Numbered from the stretch's first letter, positions 25,063-36,840 are shown. The stretch is DNA of 64,000 nt from Paenibacillus oryzisoli (GCF_001653565.1 NZ_LYPB01000046.1:55347-119346), one strand, 5' to 3'. Made by a program: numbers and translations. The notes: generated by a model from the sequence alone, not told the origin.

Positions 25063-26600
25063 ATAAGATATCTTTCCGCAGGTGCCAAGACCCCGCCACG
25101 CTCATGATCCATTCCTTGGTAGCTGGAAGGCAACTTCGGGTCTCCTCCCATGTATTCAGGAAACTTCGGATAAGGAAAGACTGGCCTTTGAAAGCTAATG
25201 CCATTCGGAGCAAAGCTATCCTTGTACGCTGTTGCGATTATTTTCTCAGGAGCTTTCCCATTCTCAACCCAAGCAACGAGCGCGTTTAAGATATCATGCT
25301 CGCTATCCCTCTGCTTACTTGGAACAGAGCTGAGACCTAGATCGTTTAACCCCGGACCGCCTCCACAATGTCCCATGCCGGGGATAAGGAAAAACCGAAA
25401 AAAATCTTGCGTTTCGGCGAGTCCCCCTTGAGCTTCAATCACACGTTCATAATAATGAAGCGCATCTTGATAAGGAACGAGCGGATCAGATAATCCTGTA
25501 TACATCATTATTTTCCCACCGAGTGCTTTCATCGCGCTTACATCCGGATTATTGGCATTTAGAAGTGGAGCCAAACTTTCATTTAATACATCCAAATCAT
25601 GATCAAAATCGAATGTCATGTAATCAAAGTCAGCGCCGAACACCCATCGAAACATATACAACAGAGACATTGGCAACCTCTCGGGATCTTGTTGAAGATC
25701 CAGTCCTCCCGAACAGTTCTCGCTTCCGTAGGGAAGTGGCGTATAAATCTGCTCTCCGGTTCTTGGATTGGTTGGCCCCTTATAAATCAGCTTCAATGCT
25801 GATAGTTGTGCACTCGTGAGTCCCTCGTCGTTAGCGAGTTCGCTAGAAATCGCAATGGTCTCCGGATCACAATCGCATTTCCTTGGATCGGTCAAAAAGT
25901 TATCCATAGGAGCACCACCATCTTTGCCCCGGCGTTGCTCGATCACCGCATTGGTTATGGCATCTATTTCAACTTTGGTGAAAGCGGAATGGCCGGGCAG
26001 CCCATTCATCGCTTTATAATTCCACAAGAAGCCCGTATGCAGATGCGTACGATTGTTAGCTGGAGCCCCTGCAAGAATGCCGTTGTAATCATCCGGATAC
26101 CGCTGTGCTTCCATCAAGGCCTGTTGGCCACCAGTCGAACAACCCATGAAGTAAGCATACCTAGCTGGCCTTTGGTAGTATAATTGGATGATTTCCTTCG
26201 CTGCCACCGTCATCTCGTGTGTTGCGCGATATCCGAAATCCGCCCAGCGTTCCGGTTGACCAATGGCTGAATCGACATGAGGAGAAGTCCCCAAATCTGT
26301 GTTTGCCGTTGCATACCCACGTCGTAATCCGAAAGCTAAGCCGCCATGAGCAACAGCACCAGCACTTCCTCCATTGCCCGTGCCAAGAAATCTGCCATTC
26401 CAGTTCTCTAGAGGCAACCAAACTTCTACCTGGATATTCGAAATGGATGTTGGTTTCAATTGCATAACAACACGGCAAAAGGGGGGAAGATCGGTTATGA
26501 TTCCACCGTCCGAGAGCGTGAATTCCCCCTCTTCTACCCTTTGAACACATGTAATTGTGCACCCTTCGATGTTCGCATCCCTGAATCTTTCTTCCATCAT
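25059..26600 (-). CDS. Tannase/feruloyl esterase-family hydrolase
   Basis: 513 residues, alpha/beta hydrolase of the tannase family. The CS-D-HC triad is clear: GCSTGGQQ (Cys154-Ser155), GLSDPLVP (Asp372) and GMGHCGGG (His411-Cys412), with the two cysteines joining beside the active site. There is no signal peptide, unlike most secreted tannases, so it is probably intracellular or released otherwise. It is the last gene of a five-gene operon for 3-hydroxybutyrate and acetoacetate use, which makes a hydroxyacid ester or oligomer a plausible substrate in place of tannin. AAGGAGGG precedes the start. Confidence 0.85.
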   Translation of the reverse strand: MMEERFRDANIEGCTITCVQRVEEGEFTLSDGGIITDLPPFCRVVMQLKPTSISNIQVEVWLPLENWNGRFLGTGNGGSAGAVAHGGLAFGLRRGYATANTDLGTSPHVDSAIGQPERWADFGYRATHEMTVAAKEIIQLYYQRPARYAYFMGCSTGGQQALMEAQRYPDDYNGILAGAPANNRTHLHTGFLWNYKAMNGLPGHSAFTKVEIDAITNAVIEQRRGKDGGAPMDNFLTDPRKCDCDPETIAISSELANDEGLTSAQLSALKLIYKGPTNPRTGEQIYTPLPYGSENCSGGLDLQQDPERLPMSLLYMFRWVFGADFDYMTFDFDHDLDVLNESLAPLLNANNPDVSAMKALGGKIMMYTGLSDPLVPYQDALHYYERVIEAQGGLAETQDFFRFFLIPGMGHCGGGPGLNDLGLSSVPSKQRDSEHDILNALVAWVENGKAPEKIIATAYKDSFAPNGISFQRPVFPYPKFPEYMGGDPKLPSSYQGMDHERGGVLAPAERYLI

Positions 26601-26636
26601 AGACTCAGCCCTCCTTTACATTCATAAAGATTCGAG

Positions 26637-27413
26637 CTACTGTGCGGTATAACCTCCGTCAATAACAATGGCTTGGCCAGTTATTCCCTTTGCATGCTCG
26701 CCAGCAAGAAACAAGGCGTATTCCGCTATTTCGTTCATCTCCAGCAGACGACGTTGCGGAATTAGCGGCAAGATAATCTCATCTAAGGCTGACTGCGGCG
26801 ACTTTTTGTGCAGAGCCGCTACATCATTTAATTGCTCCCGTACCAGGAGCGTATCTACATAGCCAGGGCAGAGCGCATTGACTGTAATTCCGTGCGCAGC
26901 CGTCTCTAAAGCAACTGCTTTCGTTAATCCGATTACGCCATGTTTGGCGCTGTTATAGGCCGCTTTGCCAGCAAAGCCTACCAATCCGTTAATCGATGAA
27001 ATATTAATGATTCTTCCGAACTGTTGTCTTTTCATAATGGGAACAACAAGCTTCGTCGTGATGAAGGAAGCTGTAAGCATAATTTTAATCATAAATTCGA
27101 ATGTATTCGTCGGAAAGTCTTCAATCGGAGAAACAAATTGCATCCCCGCATTGTTGATCATAATGTCCAGTCTTCCCCATTTGGTCTCGATATGGCGAAT
27201 CGTTGCAGTGATCTCTTCTTCTGACGTAACATCCAGTTTTATGCCATGGACATCCAGCCCTAGCAGCTGTAGCTGCTCTGCAGATTTCTCAACGGCGCCG
27301 CTATCCTTATCCGTTAAAATAACAGTACAGCCAGACTCAGCAAATCGTTTCCCAATTTGGAAGCCAATTCCCCTCGCAGAACCTGTAATCAATACAATAC
27401 GATTTCCCATCAT
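26637..27413 (-). CDS. 3-hydroxybutyrate dehydrogenase (SDR family)
   Basis: 258 residues. NAD-binding GSARGIG, NNAGMQFVSPIEDFP, catalytic Ser of ISSINGLVGFAGKAAYNSAKHG with the Tyr-x3-Lys pair, and GYVDTLLVREQL, all usual for D-3-hydroxybutyrate dehydrogenase, which interconverts 3-hydroxybutyrate and acetoacetate. ATG 27413 follows GGGGTG by six bases; a GTG nine bases earlier overlaps that motif. CoA-transferase genes are directly upstream, giving the next step. Confidence 0.88.
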   Translation of the reverse strand: MMGNRIVLITGSARGIGFQIGKRFAESGCTVILTDKDSGAVEKSAEQLQLLGLDVHGIKLDVTSEEEITATIRHIETKWGRLDIMINNAGMQFVSPIEDFPTNTFEFMIKIMLTASFITTKLVVPIMKRQQFGRIINISSINGLVGFAGKAAYNSAKHGVIGLTKAVALETAAHGITVNALCPGYVDTLLVREQLNDVAALHKKSPQSALDEIILPLIPQRRLLEMNEIAEYALFLAGEHAKGITGQAIVIDGGYTAQ

Positions 27414-27427
27414 TAATTTCACCCCGA

Positions 27428-28090
27428 TTAATAAGCGTTCAAGATAAGGTTTTCCACAATACGTAGCGGCGGTTCTGTCATGGCTTGGATCTCGTCGGAT
27501 GTGTATCCTTGTGCAACTTCCATCAGCAGGAGTCCCTGTTCCGTTACATCGATGACCGCACGATCTGTAATAATCCGATTCACAACCCCTTTGCCGGTCA
27601 AAGGTAAACTGCAGTGTCGCAAGATCTTTGGCTGGCCTGCCTTATTCACGTGATCCATTATGACAACGACACGTCTTGCACCATGAACAAGGTCCATAGC
27701 GCCACCCATTCCTTTGATCATCTTGCCGGGAATCATCCAATTAGCGAGATCTCCGAATTCCGACACTTCCATCCCGCCAAGAATGGCGAGATCGATATGT
27801 CCGCCTCTAATCATGGCAAATGACTCAGCACTATCGAAATAAGCGGATCCTGGAACGTCAGTTATCGTTTCTTTACCAGCATTAATTAGATCCGGGTCGA
27901 TTTGGTCTTGTTTCGGATAAGGACCTATTCCAAGCAGCCCGTTCTCCGATTGGAGCATAACTTGTTTGCTGCTTGGGATAAAATTGGCTACCAATGTGGG
28001 AATACCGATGCCAAGATTGACATAGTATCCGTTTACAATTTCTTTTTCTGCGCGGATGGCAATTCTTTCACGAACGGTCCATTCTGTCAT
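27428..28090 (-). CDS. scoB: Succinyl-CoA:3-ketoacid CoA-transferase subunit B
   Basis: 220 residues. [16 protein letters not shown] and [11 protein letters not shown], whose Glu forms the CoA thioester, identify the beta subunit. With ScoA it moves CoA from succinyl-CoA to acetoacetate. A 3-oxoadipate transferase (PcaJ) is a close alternative, but the neighbouring hydroxybutyrate dehydrogenase favours acetoacetate. Confidence 0.88.
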   Translation of the reverse strand: MTEWTVRERIAIRAEKEIVNGYYVNLGIGIPTLVANFIPSSKQVMLQSENGLLGIGPYPKQDQIDPDLINAGKETITDVPGSAYFDSAESFAMIRGGHIDLAILGGMEVSEFGDLANWMIPGKMIKGMGGAMDLVHGARRVVVIMDHVNKAGQPKILRHCSLPLTGKGVVNRIITDRAVIDVTEQGLLLMEVAQGYTSDEIQAMTEPPLRIVENLILNAY

Positions 28091-28117
28091 CGTCTTCCTC
28101 CCCTCACTACTTATTCG

Positions 28118-28813
28118 TTACAGCTCATGGCTGATCGTCATTTTCTCAATTCTTTTCTGCTGCTGCCCAACAATAAGTGTTTGCACGTAAATACCCGGCG
28201 TATGGATATGTAAGGGATCAAGCTGCCCAGGCTCGACCAATTGCTCCGTCTCCACGATCGTTTTGCGTCCTGCCGCAGCCATTAGCGGGTTAAAATTCCT
28301 TGCTGTTTTGTTATAAGTGAGATTCCCCTTCTTATCTGCAACCGCCGCGCGAATTAGGCTGAAATCGGCCGTTAGTGCTTCCTCCAACACATAGGCCTTT
28401 CCGCCGAACATGCGTGTTTCTCGATGTTCCGCAAGCAAAGTTCCAACGCCTGCAGGGGTATAGAAGGCAGGGATCCCAGCGCCTCCTGCTCTTATTTTCT
28501 CCGCCAATGTCCCTTGAGGCAGAAGCTCAACTTCAATTTCCCCTGAGATGAGTTGGCGTTCGAACTCTTTATTCTCTCCGACATAAGAAGCAATCATTTT
28601 CTTAATCTGCTTATTGCGCAGCAACAGACCCAGTCCCCAGTCATCGACACCACAGTTGTTGGAAATGACAGTTAAATCCCGCTTACCGCTTTTGGCAAGT
28701 GCCACGATCAAATTCTCAGGAATGCCAACAAGTCCGAATCCGCCAACCATGAGCGTGGAACCGTCTTTAATTTCTGCAACCGCTTCATCAAATGATGTTA
28801 ATATGCTTTTCAT
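28118..28813 (-). CDS. scoA: Succinyl-CoA:3-ketoacid CoA-transferase subunit A
   Basis: 231 residues. [19 protein letters not shown] near 17-35 is the CoA-transferase family I signature, followed by [15 protein letters not shown] and [15 protein letters not shown]. It lies 14 bp after the thiolase gene and 27 bp before subunit B. Confidence 0.9.
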   Translation of the reverse strand: MKSILTSFDEAVAEIKDGSTLMVGGFGLVGIPENLIVALAKSGKRDLTVISNNCGVDDWGLGLLLRNKQIKKMIASYVGENKEFERQLISGEIEVELLPQGTLAEKIRAGGAGIPAFYTPAGVGTLLAEHRETRMFGGKAYVLEEALTADFSLIRAAVADKKGNLTYNKTARNFNPLMAAAGRKTIVETEQLVEPGQLDPLHIHTPGIYVQTLIVGQQQKRIEKMTISHEL

Positions 28814-28827
28814 TTCAACGTTTCCTC

Positions 28828-30024
28828 CTACTCATGCAAACAGCGCTCCACGATAACGGAAATGCCCTGCCCACCGCCAATACATAGCGTAGCTAGCCCG
28901 AACTTAGATTCTCTGCGCATCATCTCATAGAGAAGCGTTACCATAATTCTTGCACCGCTGGCACCAATCGGATGTCCCAATGCAATCGATCCGCCGTTCA
29001 CATTAAGTTGATGATCGTCCAAACCGAAATGCTTCGTAAAGAGGAGTGATTGCGCAGCGAATGCCTCATTCGCTTCAATTACATCCATATCTTGTATCGT
29101 CAATCCAGCTTTTCTCAAGGCTAGCTCAGTGGCTGGAATGGGGCCGATTCCCATATAGGCTGGGTCAACGCCTACCACTGAGCTTGAACGAATGATAGCC
29201 AAGGGTCGAATCCCCATAGACAGAGCTTTGTCATGGCTCATCAGAACACAGGCAGCTGCTCCATCGTTAATGCCCGAAGAGTTGCCAGCTGTAACCATGC
29301 CATCCTTGCTAAATGCTGGACGAAGCAGCGATAATGCTTCCATATTCGTGTCAGGTCGCAAGTACTCATCGCGATCTGCACGTGTCGCACTCCCTTTTCG
29401 CCCAGGAACGTGCACAGGTACAATTTCCTCCTGGAACCTTCCCTCGGCTGCGGCTGCCGCCGCTTTTCTTTGACTGCCCATGGCGTACATGTCCAGCTCT
29501 TCTCGAACCAAACCGTATCGACTGCACAGATTTTCTGCCGTTATTCCCATATGATAGTCGTTTTGGGCGCACCATAGGCCATCCTTTAGCAATCCATCAA
29601 CAAGCATCTGGTCACCCATGCCGAAACCGGTCCTCGCCCCCTTGAGTAAGTAAGGAGCTTGACTCATATTCTCCATGCCACCAGCTACAACGATATCGTT
29701 CTCCCCACTCCGGATGGAGAGATAGGCCATTTGAATCGCCTTAAGCCCAGAACCGCATACCTGATTGATGGTTGTTGCTGGTATTTCTGTGGACAATCCT
29801 GCCAGTAGAGAAGCCTGTCTTGCCGGATTCTGACCTATTCCCGCTTGCAGGACATTGCCCATCAATGTTTCTTGCACCAGACGATTATCGATATTGGCAC
29901 GTTGGATTGCTGCCTGTATGGCAGTTGCTCCAAGCTGAACAGCTGATATATCTTTGAAAATGCCATTCCATTTTCCAATTGGTGTTCGGGCTGCGCTTAC
30001 GATTGCAACCTCCGTTTCATGCAT
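28828..30024 (-). CDS. Acetyl-CoA acetyltransferase (thiolase)
   Basis: 398 residues. The nucleophile Cys is in [15 protein letters not shown], and the C-terminal sites are [20 protein letters not shown] and CIGGGQG. It splits acetoacetyl-CoA into two acetyl-CoA. The frame is open for another 56 codons upstream, but ATG 30024 follows GGGGGAGATGAG and begins the conserved [17 protein letters not shown]. It is the first gene of the five-gene operon (thiolase, scoA, scoB, hydroxybutyrate dehydrogenase, esterase; gaps 14-36 bp) and is divergent from a LysR regulator. Confidence 0.93.
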   Translation of the reverse strand: MHETEVAIVSAARTPIGKWNGIFKDISAVQLGATAIQAAIQRANIDNRLVQETLMGNVLQAGIGQNPARQASLLAGLSTEIPATTINQVCGSGLKAIQMAYLSIRSGENDIVVAGGMENMSQAPYLLKGARTGFGMGDQMLVDGLLKDGLWCAQNDYHMGITAENLCSRYGLVREELDMYAMGSQRKAAAAAAEGRFQEEIVPVHVPGRKGSATRADRDEYLRPDTNMEALSLLRPAFSKDGMVTAGNSSGINDGAAACVLMSHDKALSMGIRPLAIIRSSSVVGVDPAYMGIGPIPATELALRKAGLTIQDMDVIEANEAFAAQSLLFTKHFGLDDHQLNVNGGSIALGHPIGASGARIMVTLLYEMMRRESKFGLATLCIGGGQGISVIVERCLHE

Positions 30025-30059
30025 ATGAATCTCATCTCCCCCGTTGGCTGCAAGTACTC

Positions 30060-30117
30060 TTCCATTCATGAATGGAACGCTTACATAAAAGTGTACCGCA
30101 GTCCTATTTATGTGTAA
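30060..30117. promoter_or_regulatory. Palindromes in the thiolase/lysR gap, candidate LysR operators
   Basis: TTCCATTCATGAATGGAA at 30060-30077 is an 18-bp perfect palindrome. TTACATAAA at 30081-30089 and TTTATGTGTAA at 30107-30117 form a second inverted repeat. Both lie in the 153-bp divergent gap, as expected for a LysR regulator controlling itself and the operon. Confidence 0.65.
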
Positions 30118-30177
30118 AATAAAAATAACGAATATAATTAATTCGATTTTGGAATAAATTAACGAGGGAGATCCGAT

Positions 30178-31083
30178 ATGGATTTGCAACATTTAAGTTA
30201 TTTCACAGAAGTCGTCCGGCAGGAAAGTTTTTCAAAGGCCGCTCAAACTTTGCACATCTCACAGCCTACTCTGAGCAAGATTATTAAGCATCTTGAAGAC
30301 GAGCTAGGCGTTACCTTGCTCAACCGTTCAACCAGGCATATTCAATTGACTGCTGATGGAGACATTTTTCTCAAATTCTCCCTTCAAACACTAGCTATGG
30401 CCGATGATCTTCAGGTATCTCTGAATGATGGGAAACTTCTAAAGAAGGGGAATTTGTCCTTGGGACTTCCTCCAGTCATTGGGGTCAGTTTCTTCCCAGA
30501 GATTATTGCGAATTTCCATAACCTTTACCCTGGCGTTCATATTCAACTCATTGAAGAAGGTGGGAAAATCGTGGAACAATTGTTGCGCGAGGCCAAGATC
30601 GATTTGGGCGTGGTCGTTCTTCCTATAGATGAACAACAGTTTGATTTTCTGCCAATTGTCGAACGTCACTTGTCCCTATTGGTGAACTCGAATCACCCCA
30701 TCGCTACAAAAGAATCGGTTCATTTGTCAGAGCTGCGGAATGAATCATTTATTTTATTCAAGGAAGGCTTCTCTCTCCATGATCGGGTTCGGGAGGCATG
30801 CATGCAGGAAGGATTCGAACCTATTATTTCATTTGAAAGCTCACAATGGGATTTAATAAGTGAAATGGTGGGAGCCGGATTAGGGATTGCTCTTCTGCCT
30901 GATACCGTGGCAGGAAGAACGAATACCCGTACTGTCTCCGTGCTTCCTAAGACCGTTCCCCCCATCAGTTGGGATCTAGCCTTAATATGGAGTAAACACC
31001 ATTATATTTCCCATGCTGCCAGAGTGTGGATTGACTTAATGAGGGATGGGTTAACACGACAGACAACTAATCGCACAATATAA
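30178..31083 (+). CDS. LysR-family transcriptional regulator
   Basis: 301 residues. N-terminal HTH (FTEVVRQESFSKAAQTLHISQPTLSKIIKHLEDELGVTLLNR) and a periplasmic-binding-like effector domain from about 90 (GNLSLGLPPVIGVSFFPEIIANFHNLYPGVHIQLIEEGG). Divergent from the ketone-body operon, which it probably activates in response to acetoacetate, hydroxybutyrate or the esterase product. Confidence 0.92.
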   Translation: MDLQHLSYFTEVVRQESFSKAAQTLHISQPTLSKIIKHLEDELGVTLLNRSTRHIQLTADGDIFLKFSLQTLAMADDLQVSLNDGKLLKKGNLSLGLPPVIGVSFFPEIIANFHNLYPGVHIQLIEEGGKIVEQLLREAKIDLGVVVLPIDEQQFDFLPIVERHLSLLVNSNHPIATKESVHLSELRNESFILFKEGFSLHDRVREACMQEGFEPIISFESSQWDLISEMVGAGLGIALLPDTVAGRTNTRTVSVLPKTVPPISWDLALIWSKHHYISHAARVWIDLMRDGLTRQTTNRTI

Positions 31084-31092
31084 ATGAAGAGA

Positions 31093-31148
31093 CTAAAAGG
31101 CCTCAGTCCATAGTGATTCAGGACCAAGGCCTTCTACTCTTTTATTTT
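31093..31148. terminator. Hairpin between convergent lysR and PL8 genes
   Basis: AAGGCCT and AGGCCTT pair with TCC/GGA inside and are followed by CTTTTATTTTTG on the plus strand. It probably ends lysR and may also serve the lyase gene. Confidence 0.6.
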
Positions 31149-31174
31149 TGTACAATCAACCGAAAATTCATTTC

Positions 31175-34100
31175 TTAAAGCTGAAGAACGACCACTGGAT
31201 TCATCGTTACATTACTTAATGATTCCTTGTACGTTCCCGCATACGCAACTGCGAAGGTATAAGATCCAGGCAACAGTTCCTTACTAACCTCGCCTCCACT
31301 CGTATTCCCGATGGTTCGCCAGCTCCCTGCATAATAGGTCACATTTCCTCCGTCTAGCAGATTCCCTTGACTGTCTTTCAGCTGTACCTTCACGTTTACC
31401 GTTTGGAAAACAACGACAGCGTCGATTGCAGTATTTTGCACTTTCTCTTTATACGTTCCTTCATAAGTCATGCTAAATGTATACGATCCGGCTAATAACT
31501 CCTTGCTGACTTCGCCGCTGCTCGTATTTCCAAACGTCCGCCAGCTTCCCGCATAATAGGTCACTGTGCCAGCATCAATCGGATTCCCTTGGCTGTTCTT
31601 CAGCTGTACCTTCACATTGACCGTCTGGAAAACAACCACAGCGTCAGTTCCGGTATTCTGAACTTTCTCTTTATACGTTCCTTCATAAGTCACCGCAAAC
31701 GTATAGCTCTTATTCGGTAAGGATTTACTTACCGTCCCAGAGGCATCCGTTATGCCAAAATTCTTCCATCCACCGTCATAATAGGTAACTGTACCACCAC
31801 TCAATGGATTTCCATTGCTGTCTTTGAGCTGAACCTTCACAGCTGTCGCAGCCAGTGTAAAGCTAAGTGACTGAGGAGATTCTACATTCCCCGCTTGATC
31901 CGTTGACTTATATAGCAAGGAGATCTGACCTTGCTGAGCTAGTGTAACCGTTGATGTGTAGGGCTGCCATGTTGTTCCGTTATCCAAACTATACTCGGTT
32001 GTCGCCACACCCGATGAGTTATCCGTACTAGTCAGTGTTAGTGAAATAGGATTTACGTACGTACCATTAGGTCCATCTGGTACTAATGGGGATACGTTTG
32101 TTGCCGTCACTGGAGCTATTTTATCGATATTACTTACGATATAGCTCGTGATATTAGATACGTCGCCCCCAGCATTCTTACCTCTAGCAAACACTGTGGC
32201 ATTGGATGAAATGACAACTGGAGCTGTATAAGCCGCCCATGTACCATTTTCGCCTACTTTGAATTCCTTGACGGTTGCTTCCGTTGGATAGCTAATCGTG
32301 ACTGTCACATCACCGTTCGTAGGAATTGTTTTATCGGCAGCTAGTGTTGCATTAGATGGTGGGGTTGATGGCGTTGTTGTGTTAGGGAGAGCCCATACTT
32401 CCAGTTCCACATGATTACTGTACACATTCGTTGAGTTGCCATTCAGCCATAACCGGACATACCTTGCATTGGTTGTAGCAAAAGGAATATCCTTCCCGCC
32501 GCTTGTCTCCACATACTCGGCATCTGTTCCTATACCCTGCCCAGCACTATTATCGGTATCATTATTGAATACTGTAGTCTTCGTAGCAAAGGTAGGGTCA
32601 TTCGATACTTGGACGACAACATCACGGTATTTCCATCCGCTTGCGAAATAGTGCCACAATTTAATGTCGTTAATATCATAGCTCTCGCCGAGATCTAGCT
32701 GTATCCAATTGACCGTGTTCGAATACATATCTACAAAGTTAGCGTTGGTCTTGTCTCCGTCTGTCAGGCGTGTTTTATTTTGAGCATTGGAACTTGATGT
32801 GATAGCTGTCTTATTCAATGCCACATTAATTGGCAGAACAGGTGGTACGACGGGTGCTCCAGGTTTACTCGTAATCGTAACTTTACCAAGCTGCGTAACA
32901 TACGCATTCGTCGAATCATGCATAAAGACGATTTTCAGGTACTTCGTACCTACCGGCAGCGATTCGTTGTAGCTAAATTTATTCCAGGTTCCAACTGCTT
33001 TAAGCACCCCCGTCCTGATCGGTGTGACTGGCGTATAAGTGATGTTATCTGGTGAAGAGAAAAATTGATAATCGGTAAATGGCCCATTATTCAAATACCA
33101 GGTATCCGCAGTGAATTTATCCATATCCATGTCCATAAATGACTTATAGATCACATATTCATTCAAGTTTTTGGTTCTGGTTAGTCGGGAAGTGTCACCT
33201 TCCATCTTGGATGCGTTGCCTGTGTCAAATCTAAAGTTAGGTGTATGGAAGAACATATTCGTATAATCATACACATCGTCCGTTACAGTTACTGTGCCAG
33301 CTCCCGCTGGAGGTATTGCCAAGGGATCGAATTGAATGGACAATTTATGGGAAATCCCGTCCTTAGCATCTGTGTTCACCTCAAACTTGATCGTAGGACT
33401 TAACTGCAGGATCGTAATCGTCGGATCCTTGGCTATAACCGAAACGCCCGTTTTTTCAATTTCATATGTTAATTTGTTCTGCTTATGTGTCGGATCGGAA
33501 ATCGCAAAATCCAATACGCTAGACTGCTCTTTCAGCATCATGGAAGATGGATTATACGATATTACACCACCAACCATACCTGCATTCCAGAAATTTGCTC
33601 CTGTGATGCCTAGGACTTTGTCTTTCACCGCATGCACATCCGTATTGTTCATGAGAATTTCAATGTCCGGATTGTTGCTGTACGATGTCGTTTCCAATGA
33701 TGTTTTATTCGGCAGTAAGACATAGGAATAGTCCTTGTTTACCGGATTGCTGCCATGGTCATACCAGAGTGTCAGATACTTTTTGGTAATTGTACCAAGT
33801 CCCGTATTGCCGAGCGCCTGCCAAGTGCCTTTTCTTGCTTCTCTCAAACCTTTGATTGACGCGGGTTGAGGGAAATAATAGCCGCCTGTGCCTTCCAAAT
33901 ACACAGTTGAAACATTCGCCATGTCCTCTGACCAGCCCAGTCCAGATGGCTTCGTTACGCCATTAACCACAAGCTGTTCATCCCCATTATTTTTGGGAAG
34001 ATTATGATGAATAGGATTTAATACAGTCCCAAGTGTGCTTGGTGCATAGAACTGAATCTCTGATAGACGATTAGTAAGATCGAGATTGTTTCCGTGGAAT

Positions 34101-36583
34101 ACAATTTTTATATATCTGGCTGTCGTATCCGGGATGTCATACGCTGCGATTTCAGAGGTTAGTACACTATTCTGACCACTATATACGGTCGTCCAAGTCG
34201 TGTTGTTGGTGGATGTTTGAAGATCAAATGAATACTGTTTAGTAAGGCCATCGAAGAAACTTAAGCCTGCATAACCCACCTGAACATTGCTGCCAAGATC
34301 GTAGATAAGGGATTGTCCATCACCCACAGAAGCGTAATAAGTCGTAATATCGGAGTCCGTGGTTTCCTTTTTGTTGGTTGTGGACAGGGCATTCAAAGGA
34401 GCAACCGAAAGCGGAATAATGCTATTACCTAGCGCATTAGGAGCGTATATTTGTGCCTCTAGAATATGATTAAATTGGTTTGCAGTGTTTCCATGTCCAA
34501 TAATTTTCACATATCTGGCCTGCACATCAGGGAAATCGTACACGCGAATATCCGAAGCGGTCCCACCAATACTGGAACTACCGCTATACACATTCGTCCA
34601 AACGGAGTTATCCGTTGATACTTGAATATCGAAGGTCGTTGCTCGAGATGTTTGACTCTGGAAGTTGATGCCCATATAACCTATAGGTTGCAATTTGCCA
34701 AGATCATACTGGATCCACTGATTGTCGCCCAAGGATGACCATCTTGAATCTAGATTATTGTCTAATGTATGCTGCGGCACATTGCCATCATTGCTGTTGC
34801 CGGTGACTTCATAAACTTTCAGACGCAGGGGTTCGCCGGCAATTGGCGTTGAAACGGGAGAGGCCAGATCGATACTTTTGGAAACGGTTGCTTTATTCAG
34901 CATGCGATTCTCAATCGTTGTTTCGATTTTCCGATTGTCTGTGGAGTTAATACCACTGCCGAGAGCCACGATTTCATCATCAAACATGAACCAGGATTTT
35001 CTAGCTTTAAGGGAGCTGCTCGCTGCTTTCAAATCCATGCCTACTGCAGCGTATTGCTGAAAGAGTTCGCTGCCTCCTGTCCATGGATTGGGACTCAAAT
35101 AATTCATATTGGAATTATCAGCTCTGGTCATCGTATCCACCGTGGTACCTGGCAAACGATATAGGTTTACGGTTGGCCAGAAATCGGTATACTGATTAAG
35201 ATCTTGATTATATAAATAAGTCATTCCCTCGCCCGTATACCAGCCTTTTTTATTATCATTGGAAATCGACTCATAATTGGCGATACGACTGGAAGACATA
35301 CTAACCCCAAAGCCGAAGCCCGGCTTCAGGTGGACGGCTCTGTCCATACCTGCAAACACTTTGGTAAGAACTTTCTCATCTCTTGGAATAATGTTCGGAT
35401 CATTGATCACAGACTTAGCTAGCAGCATCGTAATTAAATCGATATCCTTGTAGAAATTACTCAAGCTGTTCTGCTGCATCCAATACTTCACCATTGCTTT
35501 CATTCTTAGCGCGTCCGCAGGAGGCGCAGACTCCGACAAGCGCAAGATAGCACCCATCACTTTATGGGCTGGAACTTGGTCCTGATAATAATTTCTTGCC
35601 ACTTCTCGGCTTCTGATCATATCCATCAGGGCACCTTTGTAGATAAACGGCTCATAGGAATCATATACCCATTGATACACATTATTAATGCCGCTATACG
35701 TAGGATACCATTGTGTACCGCCGAGTAAGTTTAATATTTTCGCTACATCCTGGATCAGGGCCGCACCATAGCCTCCATTATAAGCATATCTGCCATGCAT
35801 CACGAAAGAACCGTCTTGGTAGAATCCGTCACCCGTTGTCACATAGTCCATCACTTGAGACAAAGCGTCTCTGGCATTCGACAACATCGTATCTGATTTC
35901 ATAATAATACCTTGAACAGCCAGATAGGATGCTTTCCAAACACGGTTAGTGCCAGTAAGTTCAGTTAAATCGATACTCATTTTGGTATTGTCAGGAGAAA
36001 AATGTTGAATCATATTCATATATTTCGTAATTCTGTCTGGCGTAGCTAACAGATCATCGTACATTAATACAACGGTATCTGTGAGCTGAATTGGCGTACC
36101 GATTTCTAAGTCGTACCATAAATCCCACGAAGACACCGGATATACCGTTTCGTTGTACCGATTCAGATGCATCCATTCTAAGGCATCGAGGATGTCCGTT
36201 TTGAGCGTTTGATTCCCATATAAGCTGGAGCCGACGCTTTTGTAGGCGAGCGCCATCTCTTTAATTCGAATATAGTTCTGAGTGAGATGCAACGGCTTGC
36301 CGATATTGGTTGGATCATAAATATCCCCCCATAAATAAAGTCTTCCGGGTGCTTTATTCAGACTGCCCCAGCTGGATTGGGCTAATAAATTAACTTTGTA
36401 GGCAACATCCGGATCCGACAGATTATACCCCGTACCACCAGTTAAGGTAGCCTCATACTTCATTCTTAGATCATCATACACATCGTTCGCACTTGCACTA
36501 CGCAATCCCACTTGGCCAAAAATTGAAAATAAGAGCGCAATAGTTAATAGCACACCTACCTTTTGCCTAAATCCCTTTAACAT
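31175..36583 (-). CDS. Giant secreted polysaccharide lyase family 8 protein
   Basis: 1802 residues. Signal peptide 1-32. The PL8 alpha/alpha domain covers about 35-385; His263 and Tyr272 in [17 protein letters not shown] match the catalytic pair, and RSREVAR the Arg cluster. The NWWxxEIG motif reads [10 protein letters not shown], with Leu155 at the catalytic Asn. The beta-sandwich region starts near 400 but is interrupted at about 570-860 by two discoidin/F5-8C-like domains and resumes with [25 protein letters not shown] third discoidin-like domain (about 1253-1398), an OmpL47-like Ig domain (about 1480-1578) and three 74-residue repeats (1582-1802, VKVQLK...[12 protein letters not shown]) follow. 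Family substrates are xanthan, hyaluronan, chondroitin or alginate-like polymers. The start at 36583 avoids a 12-codon extension that has no ribosome binding site. Confidence 0.87.
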   Translation of the reverse strand: MLKGFRQKVGVLLTIALLFSIFGQVGLRSASANDVYDDLRMKYEATLTGGTGYNLSDPDVAYKVNLLAQSSWGSLNKAPGRLYLWGDIYDPTNIGKPLHLTQNYIRIKEMALAYKSVGSSLYGNQTLKTDILDALEWMHLNRYNETVYPVSSWDLWYDLEIGTPIQLTDTVVLMYDDLLATPDRITKYMNMIQHFSPDNTKMSIDLTELTGTNRVWKASYLAVQGIIMKSDTMLSNARDALSQVMDYVTTGDGFYQDGSFVMHGRYAYNGGYGAALIQDVAKILNLLGGTQWYPTYSGINNVYQWVYDSYEPFIYKGALMDMIRSREVARNYYQDQVPAHKVMGAILRLSESAPPADALRMKAMVKYWMQQNSLSNFYKDIDLITMLLAKSVINDPNIIPRDEKVLTKVFAGMDRAVHLKPGFGFGVSMSSSRIANYESISNDNKKGWYTGEGMTYLYNQDLNQYTDFWPTVNLYRLPGTTVDTMTRADNSNMNYLSPNPWTGGSELFQQYAAVGMDLKAASSSLKARKSWFMFDDEIVALGSGINSTDNRKIETTIENRMLNKATVSKSIDLASPVSTPIAGEPLRLKVYEVTGNSNDGNVPQHTLDNNLDSRWSSLGDNQWIQYDLGKLQPIGYMGINFQSQTSRATTFDIQVSTDNSVWTNVYSGSSSIGGTASDIRVYDFPDVQARYVKIIGHGNTANQFNHILEAQIYAPNALGNSIIPLSVAPLNALSTTNKKETTDSDITTYYASVGDGQSLIYDLGSNVQVGYAGLSFFDGLTKQYSFDLQTSTNNTTWTTVYSGQNSVLTSEIAAYDIPDTTARYIKIVFHGNNLDLTNRLSEIQFYAPSTLGTVLNPIHHNLPKNNGDEQLVVNGVTKPSGLGWSEDMANVSTVYLEGTGGYYFPQPASIKGLREARKGTWQALGNTGLGTITKKYLTLWYDHGSNPVNKDYSYVLLPNKTSLETTSYSNNPDIEILMNNTDVHAVKDKVLGITGANFWNAGMVGGVISYNPSSMMLKEQSSVLDFAISDPTHKQNKLTYEIEKTGVSVIAKDPTITILQLSPTIKFEVNTDAKDGISHKLSIQFDPLAIPPAGAGTVTVTDDVYDYTNMFFHTPNFRFDTGNASKMEGDTSRLTRTKNLNEYVIYKSFMDMDMDKFTADTWYLNNGPFTDYQFFSSPDNITYTPVTPIRTGVLKAVGTWNKFSYNESLPVGTKYLKIVFMHDSTNAYVTQLGKVTITSKPGAPVVPPVLPINVALNKTAITSSSNAQNKTRLTDGDKTNANFVDMYSNTVNWIQLDLGESYDINDIKLWHYFASGWKYRDVVVQVSNDPTFATKTTVFNNDTDNSAGQGIGTDAEYVETSGGKDIPFATTNARYVRLWLNGNSTNVYSNHVELEVWALPNTTTPSTPPSNATLAADKTIPTNGDVTVTISYPTEATVKEFKVGENGTWAAYTAPVVISSNATVFARGKNAGGDVSNITSYIVSNIDKIAPVTATNVSPLVPDGPNGTYVNPISLTLTSTDNSSGVATTEYSLDNGTTWQPYTSTVTLAQQGQISLLYKSTDQAGNVESPQSLSFTLAATAVKVQLKDSNGNPLSGGTVTYYDGGWKNFGITDASGTVSKSLPNKSYTFAVTYEGTYKEKVQNTGTDAVVVFQTVNVKVQLKNSQGNPIDAGTVTYYAGSWRTFGNTSSGEVSKELLAGSYTFSMTYEGTYKEKVQNTAIDAVVVFQTVNVKVQLKDSQGNLLDGGNVTYYAGSWRTIGNTSGGEVSKELLPGSYTFAVAYAGTYKESLSNVTMNPVVVLQL

Positions 36584-36689
36584 GATGACACCACCGTTTC
36601 TCTCAAGATAACTTGACAATTAACGCCTATACTGAAGGTAAACGAAATGCGAGTACTACAAAGCGGAACGAGTATTATCCAGCGTCCAC

Positions 36690-36715
36690 ATACGAGAATG
36701 CGCTTTCAATACAAG
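36690..36715 (-). promoter_or_regulatory. Candidate catabolite-responsive element upstream of the lyase
   Basis: On the minus strand TGAAAGCGCATTCT resembles the cre consensus, deviating mainly at the last bases. It lies about 115 bp before the PL8 start, a place compatible with CcpA control. Confidence 0.35.
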
Positions 36716-36774
36716 CTAGCATAAGCTTCGGCATATGATTTCCCCCCTTTCATTAAAGACTGTATCCATAAAGT

Positions 36775-36840
36775 GGGAAGAAAGAAAAGACGGAAGCATC
36801 TATTGGGTATGTTACACAATACCGCCACTTCTTCCGTCTT
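36775..36840 (-). terminator. Intrinsic terminator after the solute-binding protein
   Basis: On the minus strand AAGACGGAAG and CTTCCGTCTT form the stem, with GGTATTG/CAATA pairing inside, followed by TTCTTTCTT. It ends the importer operon before the lyase promoter region. Confidence 0.85.

Noticed and set aside
30025..30192. 56-codon N-terminal extension of thiolase
   Set aside because: The extension overlaps the divergent lysR start and the palindromic operators; the conserved fold begins at the ATG at 30024 with its own ribosome binding site.
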